This document shows, piece after piece, positions 1 to 10,066 of a DNA stretch of 29,454 bases; position 1 is the first letter of the stretch; each line of letters begins with the position of its first letter. The notes under the pieces are model-generated. The model saw only the letters and a list, made by a program, of their open reading frames with translations. It was not told the origin of the DNA and made no database searches. The DNA is taken from positions 1 to 29,454 of the forward strand of contig CAJNOQ010001672.1 in assembly GCA_905250885.1 (NCBI GenBank), read 5' to 3'. A program made the position numbers and the translations under genes. Source of the DNA: Didymodactylos carnosus (lineage: Eukaryota > Rotifera > Eurotatoria > Philodinida > Philodinidae).

Positions 1-97
1 AGAAGCAAAGGAAGAAAGGTAGTTTATATCAATATCGAACACAATCAAAGAAGATATAATCTTATCAAAAAAATTAACTTTGTTTTAATTATGCTCA

Positions 98-846
98 GAC
101 GGGGCTCACTTTCACGATGGATCTGTCTCATGGAAACCTCTATATAGTTCAGCTACTGGTGATACAATTCAAGTAATGATTACACAAAGTTACCAATGGA
201 CATGGCCAACTGTGAATTGTGATCAATCAATGATATCTGGACATCAAATAACATCAACTTTCTTTGGCAGTGGTGGAACTGATGGCTATTTGGTTTGTTC
301 AACAAGCTCTTGTGGTAACTATTCGTCGTTATCCATTCAAGAGTATTGTACAGATATAGTGCTACTCTTAAATCAATGTCAGGCTCAGTTTCTTCTATTG
401 AATCACTGACGGCTGATTCTCAATTCTGTGTTACATTTTCATCGAGTGCATGGATTGCTGTTCAATCAACAAATTGTGGTTCGAGTGGTAAACGACGAAA
501 ACGCGCTTTGTGTGGTATACCTTTTCATCCTGCATGTACTACTACAACACATCACACGACTACACGACAATCAACAGTTGCTGCAACAACCGTTCCTAGT
601 TGTACAAGTACAGATGCCTCCTAGTTGTACAAGTACAGATGGACTGTTACAGCTTGTACTGATCTGACACTGAGACCAGATGGGTGCATAAATACACCGC
701 CTGTCGCAACAATAATATCACGTTAGTTATTTTGCTTGACAGGAGAAATTTGATGTTAACCGAGAACTTAATGTTTTAGCTGTACAAGTTCCAATTAACA
801 CTATAACTCAAATAAATATCCCAACAATTGATGCCGATGACGTTAG
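98..846 (+). pseudogene. Decayed exon(s) of a rotifer-type secreted/extracellular protein family
   Basis: The reading frame opens right after a plausible intron end (ctcag at 93-97) and runs GAHFHDGSVSWKP..., then MITQSYQWTWPTVNC from 176. Around 346-409 it must shift frame to continue as SSIESLTADSQFCVTFSSSAW, with a dibasic stretch GKRRKRA and a Thr-rich part. An in-frame TAG at 622-624 interrupts it, after which RPDGCINTPPVATIIS follows (about 673-720). A 58 bp GT-AG intron (722-779) joins exactly to PVQVPINTITQINIPTIDAD (780 on). After DVR a second donor-like GTGAG stands at 847, but I find no continuation. The RPDG.IN.PPVAT..SP / IP..DADGD.VR pattern is one I know from many bdelloid predicted extracellular proteins; that assignment is from memory. 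At least one frameshift, one stop and loss of the 3' part mark it as a pseudogene. The first exon would lie at or left of the window start. Confidence 0.6.
595..641 (+). repeat. 25 bp tandem duplication inside the pseudogene
   Basis: The 22 bases cctagttgtacaagtacaga+tg occur at 595-616 and again at 620-641, a period of 25. The second copy is read in another frame relative to the first and places the TAG at 622-624 in the otherwise open frame. Confidence 0.85.
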
Positions 847-879
847 GTGAGAATAACTACTTTGCTTTTGTTCTGAAAG

Positions 880-2490
880 CCCAAAAAATGGCCTGATTGA
901 TAAAGGTTAGCGAAAATATAAAGATTTCTAAGCCAGAGCTGTGCTTCAGTAGCATGCTCTCAAAGAAACATTTAGAACCAAAAAAGCCGTTCTAATTTGG
1001 TTCATTCGGCAGAGCATCCAGACAAGTCTTACACTCTTTTCAACTTTTAGATTATTTTCCTTAACACATTAAGCGCCACGTTTATGTTAATACCACGTGG
1101 TGTGAGTTGTATCTAACTCACGCGGCAATGTGTTAAGACGATTGAACCATGGATTTCACAAAAAGAAGCAAAAAACGACATGCTTGAAGTTTGCTTTCAT
1201 CCCACTCATTCACTATTTAAAATTCTCAATTAAACATAGGTCTAAACAAAATATTTTTCAGTTTATCAGCCTAAAATTACCTGAAGAAAAGTCGAATATA
1301 TTGAAGTCTTAAAAGCAAAACTTTTCATCTAAAGTGATTTTCATTCCAGCACTTCATACTTTAACCTAATTTGTTTAATGTCAACTTGTAGAGTAGAAAA
1401 GTCTCTAAAGAACAAGATATTTCTCACTGAAATAGCACCACAATTACGCAAAGAAGATTAAAAGAAACAAATTTTTCACTCAGATTCAACATTACCACTA
1501 ACAGACATTCTAATGTCAAAATTAATGTTATATTTGAAATCAACACGTTAAATTAAATAGAGAAACACTTGTTTGAAAGATTCTTGAAATGGTGAGTTTT
1601 CCTGCCTTCTTTTGCTAGCGAAACTTTGAACCTGATATTGCTCGTGTCCGCGTAATTGTACTACCCCTTCAGTAGAAACTTGATGTAGAAACGAAAAGAG
1701 AGCAACGTTATCTTTGAAAGGATCAATCAAATTAGAGGATTAAATAGGATAGGTTGCAAACCGCAAAAACACTATCTGCTCTAAAAAATAGATTTTGGCC
1801 TATGTAGACTTACCTAAAAGACCGGTTTTTTTGTAGATTAGTCAGAAAGAACAATTATTTTGGAAGTTAGTGATATTTCTAACTCAGTTATTTTTAGAGA
1901 TGAAAGTCTAAAAATTGGATTTAGTAGTTATAGTGAATGTTCTATGAAATGAGCCTACGCAGTTAATATTTACTTAATATAAACTTTATTTATTTGAGAA
2001 AATAAAAGAATATCGAACAAATTGAGACGTTAGTCTCATTACATGTTCAGGAGCTACTTTCATAAGATGCTGAGAATCTTTAGATAATTATCGCTACTGA
2101 ATAATAAAAAAACCTATAAAAAGCAAAGTTACTAAGGAAGAAATGAAATAAAAGACGTATCTGAGCAAATGACAAACAGACACATTTAACATAGTACGCT
2201 ACTAGGTAGGACGATTTGATCTAAAAGCCACCAAACCGAGGAGCAGAAACGATGGAGAAAAGCACGAGATTTAATCAAATGTGGTTTAGGAAAAGTATAT
2301 TGGATTTACTGATAAACATGAATTTCATTTATTATTTAAAAAAGAGCAGTTTTCTTACTATAGAGACAAATTGCTTCGTATACTTAAAACTATAAACTCC
2401 TATAACTATTGTAATTGGAACATTCTAAAAAGAAATGGTTAATGTCTTCTTCTAGAAATGGTTAATGTCTATAGAAGATAATAGTGACAT
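880..2490. other. Gene-free AT-rich stretch
   Basis: Apart from the small TTAA-flanked palindrome at 1061-1136 I see no convincing coding frame, RNA gene or large repeat. The open frames at 1130-1312 (+) and 1548-1730 (-) are short, A/T-biased and resemble nothing I know. A direct repeat of gaaatggttaatgtct occurs twice around 2432-2470. Confidence 0.5.
1061..1136. mobile_element. Tiny TTAA-flanked palindromic MITE (piggyBac-type target?)
   Basis: A 68 bp core (1065-1132) begins CACATTAAGCGCCACG and ends CGCGGCAATGTG, imperfect inverted repeats, and is bordered on both sides by TTAA (1061-1064 and 1133-1136). A second hairpin, tgagtt-gtatct-aactca, lies inside. TTAA duplications are typical of piggyBac-like elements; assignment to that superfamily is inference because no transposase or longer terminal repeat is present. 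Confidence 0.45.
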
Positions 2491-2493
2491 GCA

Positions 2494-3045
2494 GTGCATA
2501 CCAGGGCTCGAAACAGGCCGACAATTTTGAGGCCTGGTTTGCCTGCGTCAGGCCTGTAATGTTTAGATCTGCCTGCGCCTGTCGAAATATTTTCTGGGGC
2601 TTGCCTGCCTGCCTACCATTGCTCTCGGCCTAGCCTGGCCTAGTCTGTAGATGCCCGGTAATTTTTTTAATAAACAAAATGTACAAATAATAGTAACATA
2701 TGATAGAAAGAAAAGTAACAGATAACTGAAGAATATATCTAAGCAAAAAAATTTGGTTTTTGTTCAAGTATTTTCTGAACTGATCTAACTAATAAGATAT
2801 CCTCAACCGTCTCAGGATTTGTATTTCAGTCTAGTACATAGTTTCACACTGCGAAACTTCCAAATCATAACGACATCTACAGCCAAAATGCTAGATTGTG
2901 AATAAAAATACGCAAATTTTCTAGGCTAGGCCGCCTGGTGTTTTCAAAGGTCTGCTTGAATCTATTTCAGTCTAGGCCTGGTCCGTCTTAGCCTGGTGCA
3001 GGCCTATAACTTGTAGCCTGGCCTGTTTCGAGTCCCGGTGCGTAC
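2494..3045. mobile_element. hAT-like MITE, 536 bp, with 8 bp target duplication
   Basis: The element proper is 2502-3037. Left end CAGGGCTCGAAACAGGCC and the reverse complement of the right end CGGGACTCGAAACAGGCC match at 16 of 18 positions. The flanks gtgcatac (2494-2501) and gtgcgtac (3038-3045) are an 8 bp duplication with one difference. Both subterminal regions (2510-2660 and 2920-3025) are crowded with GCCTG/CAGGC words, as is usual for transposase-binding subterminal repeats of hAT elements, while the centre is AT-rich. There is no coding capacity, so it is non-autonomous. Confidence 0.8.
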
Positions 3046-4198
3046 AGTAAGGGAACTTTGGTAAATTTTAAAGTTTAGAGCACGAAAATCTACTTCGAGA
3101 CGACAATAAATAGCTTCCACGCGTAGAGTAGCTGTCAGTGGTAACCTGTATGTTCACAAAATTAGTATCAAACTAGCTTTTAAACCTTTCCTGAATATTA
3201 CTGATTTCGTCTTGAAGTATAGTAGGAGTGACTGTACTATGAGCTTATTCCATATTCGAATCATAGTTAGAAAAAAGGAAGTTTGAAATGTCAAGCTATA
3301 ATTATATATTTCCTGTCTGGCGTTACTATGAAGGTGATGATGGGGAGGAATATATGTTCTTTGTCATGCACACACACTAAGCCATGCTTCATTTTGAAGA
3401 ATATGCACAAAAGGTTTATTTGACAAAGATCGCTAGTAGAAAACCACCCGGGATCTTTAAGCAAGTTGTTAGTATCGCTACCACTAATTGCGCCTGGAAC
3501 TGTTAGTGCAAGCTGTTACTAAGCAGATTGCGACTTATCTAGATTGCTTTCGGATGTTAGTGAATCAATTTTGCTACCGAAGTTTATTACAGTTAAAATC
3601 AAACTTTTATATGTACTGTCAGGCGCTGAGGTGCTCACATTCCCCATTTTATAATTTTCATGTAATTGTGAGCCCATGTCGTCAAAACCGGTTAAATACT
3701 GCCCGGTTACCGCTTCGGTCAAGTGGAGTCAAGTGAAGCCCAGAGTCTGCTGTTTGACCCTTGCCCACCCACCTAAGGGGGAAACAATGGGACCCAGTCG
3801 TGTGGAGTCAGATGGAGTCTGCTATTTACCCCTTGTGCACCTACCACTAGGACTGTTACAGTTCCAATTCTAGAGAACTCGTGAAATGTTCTCTAGGCTC
3901 GGCTTCTCGGCAAATCTATCTCACACTCAGGATTATTCAGTAAAGAGCATAGCCCCGGGCAGATAAGTGAGTAAAACTGGCACTTGCGACAGGGAGGAGG
4001 GAAAGACGCCTTCCAGTGTCTGTTTTGTGAACTTTTTCCTTTTTACAAATTCTTTTCTTTGAAACTGGGATTATCTTGAAATTGTCCTGATGCCTATAGT
4101 CTCAGAAGGTAGAGAGAAAGAGTATAGTGAATATCTTCTCCTAACCATAAGTTTCTAGACATTCGTCACAGAATACACTCGATGGTATCATATGATAT
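3046..4198. other. Intergenic stretch, no gene recognised
   Basis: No convincing coding frame on either strand. It contains the imperfect direct repeat at 3723-3850 and a short perfect hairpin, ctagagaac / gttctctag (3870-3878 and 3888-3896). Confidence 0.5.
3723..3850 (+). repeat. Imperfect direct repeat, period about 79 bp
   Basis: gtggagtca...gtctgct.ttt.acccttg.cacc.acc occurs at 3723-3775 and again at 3802-3848 with small indels. It is GC-richer than its surroundings. Function unknown. Confidence 0.55.
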
Positions 4199-4432
4199 AT
4201 GCGCACACTTATACAGTTAGCGTTTCTCTTTTATATCTCAAATACATGTACGACAGCGAGGAGCTTTACAAATTCAACAGCGACAGCTTTTCGTAAGATG
4301 CTGCCGTTTTTACAGAAATCTACCCGAGAACATGATGAGTATGCAGTGCGAAGACACGCTTCTGTAAGTTCTTCAGTTCAGTGGTTTGTGTCTTGGTCTC
4401 ATGCTTCATACTCGCCAAGCGTCTCAGGTTAG
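4199..4432 (+). CDS. Possible small secreted-protein exon (weak)
   Basis: The frame starts MRTLIQLAFLFYISNTCTTA, which looks like a cleavable signal peptide, followed by a Ser/Thr-rich, basic stretch. A consensus donor GTAAGT follows the Ala-Ser codons near 4362 and an acceptor ctcag near 4429 would define an intron of about 70 bp, so the true protein may continue in another frame. No family is recognised. The frame is only 77 codons and could be chance. Confidence 0.2.
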   Translation: MRTLIQLAFLFYISNTCTTARSFTNSTATAFRKMLPFLQKSTREHDEYAVRRHASVSSSVQWFVSWSHASYSPSVSG

Positions 4433-4754
4433 ATTCCTGGAGGACCTGTTCTTTTTTTCTTTCCTTTCAAAGTGGACGGTTTTACTTGCACAGTTTTACC
4501 TGGATAATTTTTCTAATAGTTTTAAAACCGTCAAAGCAAAACTGTCATATAGGAACCATAGGAAACAAAAGCATGAACAACTAAAACCGTGAAAAAAACC
4601 ATGCCAAACTGACTGCGAGAAACCGCGTATAAAAATCGTCATGAGTTTCACAATTTTATTTCCTCCGTGTAGTTAACGGTCGATATGGCCTGAAGTGCAT
4701 ACAGTTCTGTGTTGTGGATCTTGAATATGCAAATTATGCGCAGCTCAAGAATGT

Positions 4755-5700
4755 GTGAACGAAATGTCGGAGTGGTGTGAGAGGATGCTAGTGAAACTTA
4801 GCACTAATAAATGTCAATGGATTGTTTTCTTTACTGTTCTTTCCAGTACAATTAAGTTAGGTGAACTGAAACCAAATGGCATTTCGCTTGAGAATGTTTC
4901 TTCTTTAAAATTGCTCGGAGTACATCTTGTTCACAATCTAACTTGGAAAGAACATATAAATCAAACGGCTGCTACATGCAGAAGGATGTTATTTCTAGCG
5001 TGTTCGGCACCGCACCACTATATCTCCGTCTTCATCTCTACAAAGTATGTGTCAGGCCGGTTCTTGAATATGCTTGTATTCTATACGACAGTTCATTTAA
5101 ATCACATCTGTCTATTATGGATGATGTGCAGTGTTTGGCCGCCAGAGTTATAATGAAAGACTACTCGATCGATCCGATAACACTTCATTCCAAATTAAAA
5201 TTTTGTTGTCTCGAAAATCGTAGACTCTATTTCAAACTCATTCATTTCCATAAAATTTACTATGGCACAAGTCCTCTTTCACATCTTAACCTCATTACAC
5301 CTTCTCATAATCGGAAATCTATGCGTTTTGGGCATGACAAACAGGTTCTCACTACACATTTTTCCACAAAAGCTTCATCCTCTTCTTTCTTACCCGTCAC
5401 TTCTAAGCAGTGGAATGATCTTCCTCCCTCAATAGCACACACTGGCCAATTTAAATTTATTTCAAATGCTTCTCAGAAATCATGTAAATTATTTTTAGTA
5501 TGTTCTTGATCTTTCTGCTATTCTTCCGACTCATAAAGACTATTGTTGTTCTTTCTCTTTTTCTCGCACTGTATTGTGATTCATTTTTTCTCCCTCACTA
5601 TCGGCAACAGTGCCTCTTAAATAAGCGAAACTTTCTTTTTTTGCTTGTTTACTGTTTCCTGACTATGTAACATCTTTAGTCAAAATACATTCATTCATTC
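4755..5700 (+). mobile_element. 3' end of a non-LTR (CR1/L2/Jockey-type) retrotransposon, frameshifted
   Basis: The first frame (4755-4980) has SEWCERMLVKLSTNKC.W and SLKLLGVHLVHNLTWKEHI, matching the conserved segment after the YADD box of non-LTR reverse transcriptases. A frameshift near 4975-4985 is needed to continue with LYKVCVRPVLEYACILYDSS, DDVQCLAARVI and LKFCCLENRRLYFKLIHFHKI (to 5509), the usual C-terminal thumb-like region. The catalytic core (F/YADD), the endonuclease and everything upstream are missing, so this is a 5'-truncated copy, the normal outcome of target-primed insertion. The 3' UTR runs to about 5700 and ends in cattcattcattca, a short tandem tail like those of CR1/L2 elements. 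The exact clade cannot be told from this fragment. Confidence 0.8.
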
Positions 5701-5820
5701 AGTTAAGTATTAGGTGAAAACAGCATTTTTAAGGATTTGTAGTGATTCACCAACGAGGAGACGAGGCTTGTAAGAATCTGTTGACAAAATCTTTCATCCT
5801 TCCCAGTCAATTTTATGTTT

Positions 5821-6260
5821 ACATGAAAAACGTATAACTCTGCTACCGAAATCTCTGTGCGTTACCGTTTTTTCTCTTTTCGCCTATTCTATAATTTTCG
5901 GAAAGGATATCGTAGGATCCTGGAAAGCGTCTTGTTTTGTAGAATGAAGTGCGTTCTTCAAAATCCACCACTAGCTCAGTTCAAAATAATTGACACTTTT
6001 TATGCTGTACTTAAAATAGGAAGAGCCCCAAAAACATTGTCGTTTGTTTTTAGGGCTTTTAGTATTTCGATTGTAACCAAAAAGTCATCAATTATTTCGA
6101 ATTGAGCTAGTAGTGGATTTTGAAGAACGCACTTCATTCTACAAAACAAGACGCTTTCCAGGATCCTACGATATTCTTTCCGAAAATTATAGAATAGACG
6201 AAAAAAGAAAAACCGGTAACGCACAGAGATTCCGGTAGCAGAGTTACGCGTTTTTCATGT
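5821..6260. mobile_element. 440 bp foldback element, almost one complete hairpin
   Basis: Arms 5821-6001 and 6080-6260 are inverted copies with few differences; ends read acatgaaaaacg ... cgtttttcatgt. The spacer is itself partly self-complementary (gagccccaaaaac / gtttttagggctttt), so nearly the whole element can fold back. Both arms give the same open frame on opposite strands, which is a by-product of the palindrome and not a gene. A GTTTA(C/G) word overlaps both ends and may be a target duplication, but the exact boundary is ambiguous. Superfamily unknown. Confidence 0.7.
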
Positions 6261-6495
6261 TTAGTTTTAATTTCATGTAAATGTAAAGCAGATTTGACTT
6301 CTGCACTAGTGTCATTACCTTCATCTGTATCAGATTCAGATTTGTAGGCAGGCTACTGGTGCTAAATTCTTAATACGTTCGATCTACGTAAATTTTCGTT
6401 ATCTTTCTTATCCCCGGGACGTCGAAAACGATGTAATTAATTGCCAATTAAATGCCATTTAATACGCCAGGCAACTTTAATTAGAAAAGAGATGA

Positions 6496-7801
6496 TTAGA
6501 ATATCATAGTCTTTAAAGATATGTTATTGTAGGCCAATTCTCTGTGTAAATCTGTTAAAAGTGTTTCTTTTATCTGCCGTGTTATTTCGTTTCTTTCATA
6601 AGCCATAACTGTCGGTTCTGTCAAATTCAATTTATGATTATTTTGTGTGGCATGTACAGCTATTTTTGCATCCATATCTTGTTGTACAATTTTTCTTCTA
6701 TGCTGTTCCATTCTTAGCGTTACTTCATTACCGGTTTATCCTACATAAACTTTTTCACAATCATTACAACTAATACTATACACTACTCCAACTTTCCGCC
6801 AGTCTTTGCCTTTATATTTCTGTCAGAGTGAACTACCGATTGTTTTATGTTTTCTAAATCCGAAACGAATATTACGTATACCAACTTTGTCTAACAGTCG
6901 TTTGAGACTAGAGATGAATTTACGTGATTCGTTTCCTAGATAATAAAAGGAAATGTTTACATCAATTTTAGTCTCCGGACTAGTGTGCATTAGAGACTTT
7001 TTTTGACTATCCTTCTCCGTGTTCTTTTTCATTGTTATTTCGATTATCTTCTCTAAAGAGCTTCTGGATATTCGTTCTCATTCAGGGCTTGCTTTAGCCA
7101 TGCTAACTCGATATCTAATAATTGTTGATTTGAACATATTCGAAGAGCGCTGGTAACTAACGATTTAATTAGGGCAATTTTTTGATAACGTGGTGAAGTA
7201 GAATCCCATTTCATGTACAAGTTAGTATTTGTTTCTTCCGATAGACGGTCGTTTCATATATGTCATTTTGTTTCATTATCAGTACGTCTAAAAATGCTAA
7301 CACACCATCTTTCTCTATTTCAAGTGTAAATTTTATTTGCTTATGAAGTTGGTTAATAGTATCAAGTAAAACTAAAGCATCATTTTCACCACCATTTAAT
7401 ATAACAAAAATGTCATCCACATATCTAATCCATGTTTTTATTATTCGATCGTTACCCGGTATTAGTATGTGTTCATTTTCAAGTTTTTTCATAAACAAAT
7501 TGGCTAGTATTGGTGCCAATGGACTACCCATTGAAACACCACCATCTTGTCTATAAGTTAGGTGATAGAAACGAAATTGAACAGTTCTCGATGCTAAATT
7601 GAACAAAATATATAATTCATTTTTTGTCAATTTCATCAACTTTTTCTTTTTATTCTGGGACCATATTTTGTTGACTGCAATATCTATTGCTTCTCCCACT
7701 GGTACACTTGCATATAATGATTCGACATCAAAACTAGCCATAATCTCATTTATACCCGCCTTCCTCTGTTTCAATTTTTTAACTAATTCAAACGAATGCA
7801 T
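6496..7801 (-). mobile_element. Penelope-like element: RT plus GIY-YIG endonuclease, 5'-truncated, decayed
   Basis: Reading the minus strand from 7801, the first frame (to 7211) shows reverse-transcriptase motifs in Penelope order: SFDVESLYASVP (motif A), QDGGVSMGSPLAPILANLFM (motif B), WIRYVDDIF (motif C, catalytic DD) and LAFLDVLI. After a frameshift near 7230 the protein continues [15 protein letters not shown]..., meets a stop near 7061, reopens as LGNESRKFISSLKRLLDKVG (7032-6823), shifts again near 6825 into VVYSISCNDCEKVYVG, a GIY-YIG endonuclease start with the CxxC typical of Penelope endonucleases, then a stop and TLRMEQHRRKIV... to 6496. The N-terminal half and RT motifs 1-2 are absent, and a TAA directly precedes the first codon. 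RT copies RNA and the endonuclease nicks target DNA in living elements; this copy is dead. Confidence 0.9.
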
Positions 7802-7834
7802 TTATTTCGCATTTTTCTAAATGTCAAAAATGGT

Positions 7835-8000
7835 CAAATAACAGGCATTTAACTGCTGCCAGTAACCCTGCTGGTCACATTTTTTGTGCCATTTAAATGT
7901 CAACTTTTAGACCGTTAGAAAATGCCAAAAAAAGGGCATTTAATTAAATGCGTTTATCAGCCATTTTTTTTCGCTGTAACATAAAATTAAATGCCAATTT
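7835..8000. repeat. Cluster of GGCATTTAA / TTAAATGCC words flanking the Penelope copy
   Basis: The word GGCATTTAA or its complement occurs at about 7841, 7890, 7935 and 7986 with local inverted pairs such as gggcatttaattaaatgcg. The same words appear on the other side of the Penelope copy (about 6434-6475, gccaattaaatgccattta). They could be remnants of the element's terminal pseudo-LTRs or of an older MITE it entered. Confidence 0.4.
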
Positions 8001-8525
8001 TCTCTTTATGAAAAACGGTTAATTGTTACCACTATCAATATTAACAAAGCAAAACTAGCCTAAAACTTTATATTTTCCAATTGCTGTATGTTAGTTCCTC
8101 TCCAAAGGCTGCCTTTTCAGTGTGTTATATGGTATTTTCTTTTATTCCACAGGTTTAAATTATCATTTGCTATATGAAAGTGGAGTTCTGAGTATTAGCG
8201 GTTGAAATTTCAGTCCAATAACGAATGAATTATCAATAGTTCGTTGCATTACCGACAGAGATAACTCCTCCTTCTCGACACATGCAGGGAATCGAGAAAG
8301 TTCGCCGCATAAAGCACAACGTGAACTGCCGTACAATTTTATTAATCATGTTCATCAAAACGAGAAACAGGTGTCGCAACAAAAGAAATATCAGATTCAA
8401 AAACAATACAATGTCTCAAGCGCGGAGTGTCATGAAATCTGGATGTTTTTAAGTCTAGAAAGACTTTTTATCCGGAAATCCTACTCACCCATGCAACTCC
8501 ACCCGGATTTAAAAGTACGTAAAAT
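8001..8525. other. Gene-free stretch
   Basis: No coding frame or RNA gene seen. A small hairpin aagtct-agaa-agactt lies near 8451-8466, at the edge of the foldback that follows. Confidence 0.45.
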
Positions 8526-8859
8526 TCCTGGATGAATTTACCTCGATCAACTCCGGTAAAAAATATTCTGTATGAGTTTTTCACTTGCAATAAAAGGCAA
8601 TGCAAGCCCGATTGTTAATCAGTTGTATATTAGTCACTCCAGATGTACTTTAATAATGAAACTATTAGTATTACTATTATACTCTATGACATGTGGACTT
8701 GCATAGCTTTTTATTATAAGTGACAAACTCATCTAGAATTTTTTTCCCGGACTTGAGAGGTTTTTTAAGAAGCTACCGGAGTTGATCGAGACATTCATCC
8801 AGAAATAAGTCGTCCGGATTCCAACATGTCTGGCAAATGATTCATCCGGACATGTTGGA
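8526..8859. repeat. Degenerate foldback with CCGGA motifs and a terminal hairpin
   Basis: tcctggatgaatttacctcg...ccggtaaaaaatattctg...gagtttttcac (8526-8584) is matched in inverted order by gtgacaaactcatctagaat...cccgg (8720-8750) and accggagttgatcgagacattcatccagaaa (8775-8805), with a 25 bp insertion in the right arm. At 8820-8859 a separate hairpin pairs tccaacatgtctgg with ccggacatgttgga. It is probably an old inverted-repeat transposon. Confidence 0.55.
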
Positions 8860-9006
8860 TTCTGAATGAATAGTTTTCGAATGAGTTAAAAAAAGAAGAA
8901 TATAATTTCCCAACTTTTAAACCAACTGCTCCTCGAATGGCAACGAAATAGCTGTTTGAATACCCTCTTTTACTATACATTAATGAATGATAATACTGTC
9001 CATGAA

Positions 9007-9228
9007 TCATAAATCGACGGAAAACGGGCACACATGAATCGGCGGATGAACAGCAACACCAGTATGATGCGACAATAAAATATCAGTAAATGCGACAATA
9101 ACATCAGTATGATGCGACAATAAACTCTGATCAAGTTGTTTAGTTTTGGCAATATCGAAACCTAGAGTTTTATTTTCATTGACTAACTGTTCTTGAGCTT
9201 CGAGGACATTTTGTAAGAAAAAATGAAT
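9007..9228 (-). pseudogene. Possible exon remnant with coiled-coil-like sequence
   Basis: Read on the minus strand, 74 codons stay open and begin IHFFLQNVLEAQEQLVNENK, a heptad-like Leu/Gln/Glu pattern, then DIAKTKQLDQSLLSHHTD. The later part is made of the in-frame tandem repeat at 9060-9124 (LLSHHTD / LLSHHTG). A TAG stands just upstream, which could sit in an intron ending ttgtag. No family recognised. It could be one exon of a lost gene or a chance frame extended by repeat expansion. Confidence 0.3.
9060..9124 (+). repeat. Three-copy short tandem repeat
   Basis: cagtatgatgcgacaataaa (9060-9079), cagtaaatgcgacaataa (9084-9101) and cagtatgatgcgacaataaa (9105-9124), spaced 21-24 bp apart. 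Confidence 0.85.
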
Positions 9229-9633
9229 ATTATACTACAAAACTAATTGGTCACAATGTTTCGGGACCCATGATGCATTCGGAAATTGTCAGCTTTTGAT
9301 CCGCTATAGTTAGAAAGTTGGAACTTTCAGGATCGACAGGGAAGCGAATAAACATGCTGACAGTGAAGAGATTTGAATTATATGTCAGGGCCTTTAAAAT
9401 GTTACCACAGTCACCACAATCAACGCGATTTTACCTCAAATGAAAACTATCCACATTTTTTATCCGCAAGGCTTCCAGCCGCAAGCCCGCAATATTTGGA
9501 TCGGGCATGTCGAGAAACCTTTCCCACCTAAGTTGGAACTTGAAGGCAGACAAAAAGTTTCCCTCGAAATTTTTGTCTGAGGTCCCTCTCAGGTGTTTTC
9601 CCTAAAATTTTAGACGAAAACTGTTTTTTTCCA

Positions 9634-10066
9634 GTGACTCTTAACGAGAAAATTAGTTGTCGTTATAAACATGAACGATCTTGATCTACTGGTTTCCTGG
9701 GATGCTGCTGAGTATTGCGGCTGTTAGAGTACCCAGTTACATTTTCCCAAGATTTTCTCATATACCATTTTGTAGCCCGCGAAAGTCTCTATGGAATGAT
9801 TTGTAAAGTAGAGTGGTTAACGAGAAAATTAATCACCGTTATAAATATACGGGACGTTGACCTGCCGGTTTCCTGTGATCCTAATGAGTATTTCGGCTGT
9901 TAGACTATCAGCTTACGTGATACTGTCTAAGATGTCAATCTGTAGCCCGTGAAATTTTCTATCGAACGATGTGTAAAGTAGAGTGGTTAATGGGAAGATC
10001 ACTTGCTATTATACAGATGAACGACATTGACCTTCCGATTTTCTGGGACCCTGCCGACTATGTAAT
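9634..10066 (+). repeat. About 2.5 tandem copies of a 170 bp repeat
   Basis: Unit 2 begins gagtggttaacgagaaaatta at 9811, unit 3 gagtggttaatgggaagatc at 9981 (period 170), and unit 1 begins gactcttaacgagaaaatta near 9636. Shared blocks include ggtttcctg.gat.ct...gagtatt.cggctgttaga, tgtagcccg.gaaa.t.tctat and gatttgtaaagta. Units differ at roughly a quarter of positions, so the array is old. An open frame at 9715-9903 crosses two units and has no recognisable product. Confidence 0.75.

Noticed and set aside
5857..6224. Two near-identical open frames on opposite strands
   Set aside because: By-product of the 440 bp hairpin element.
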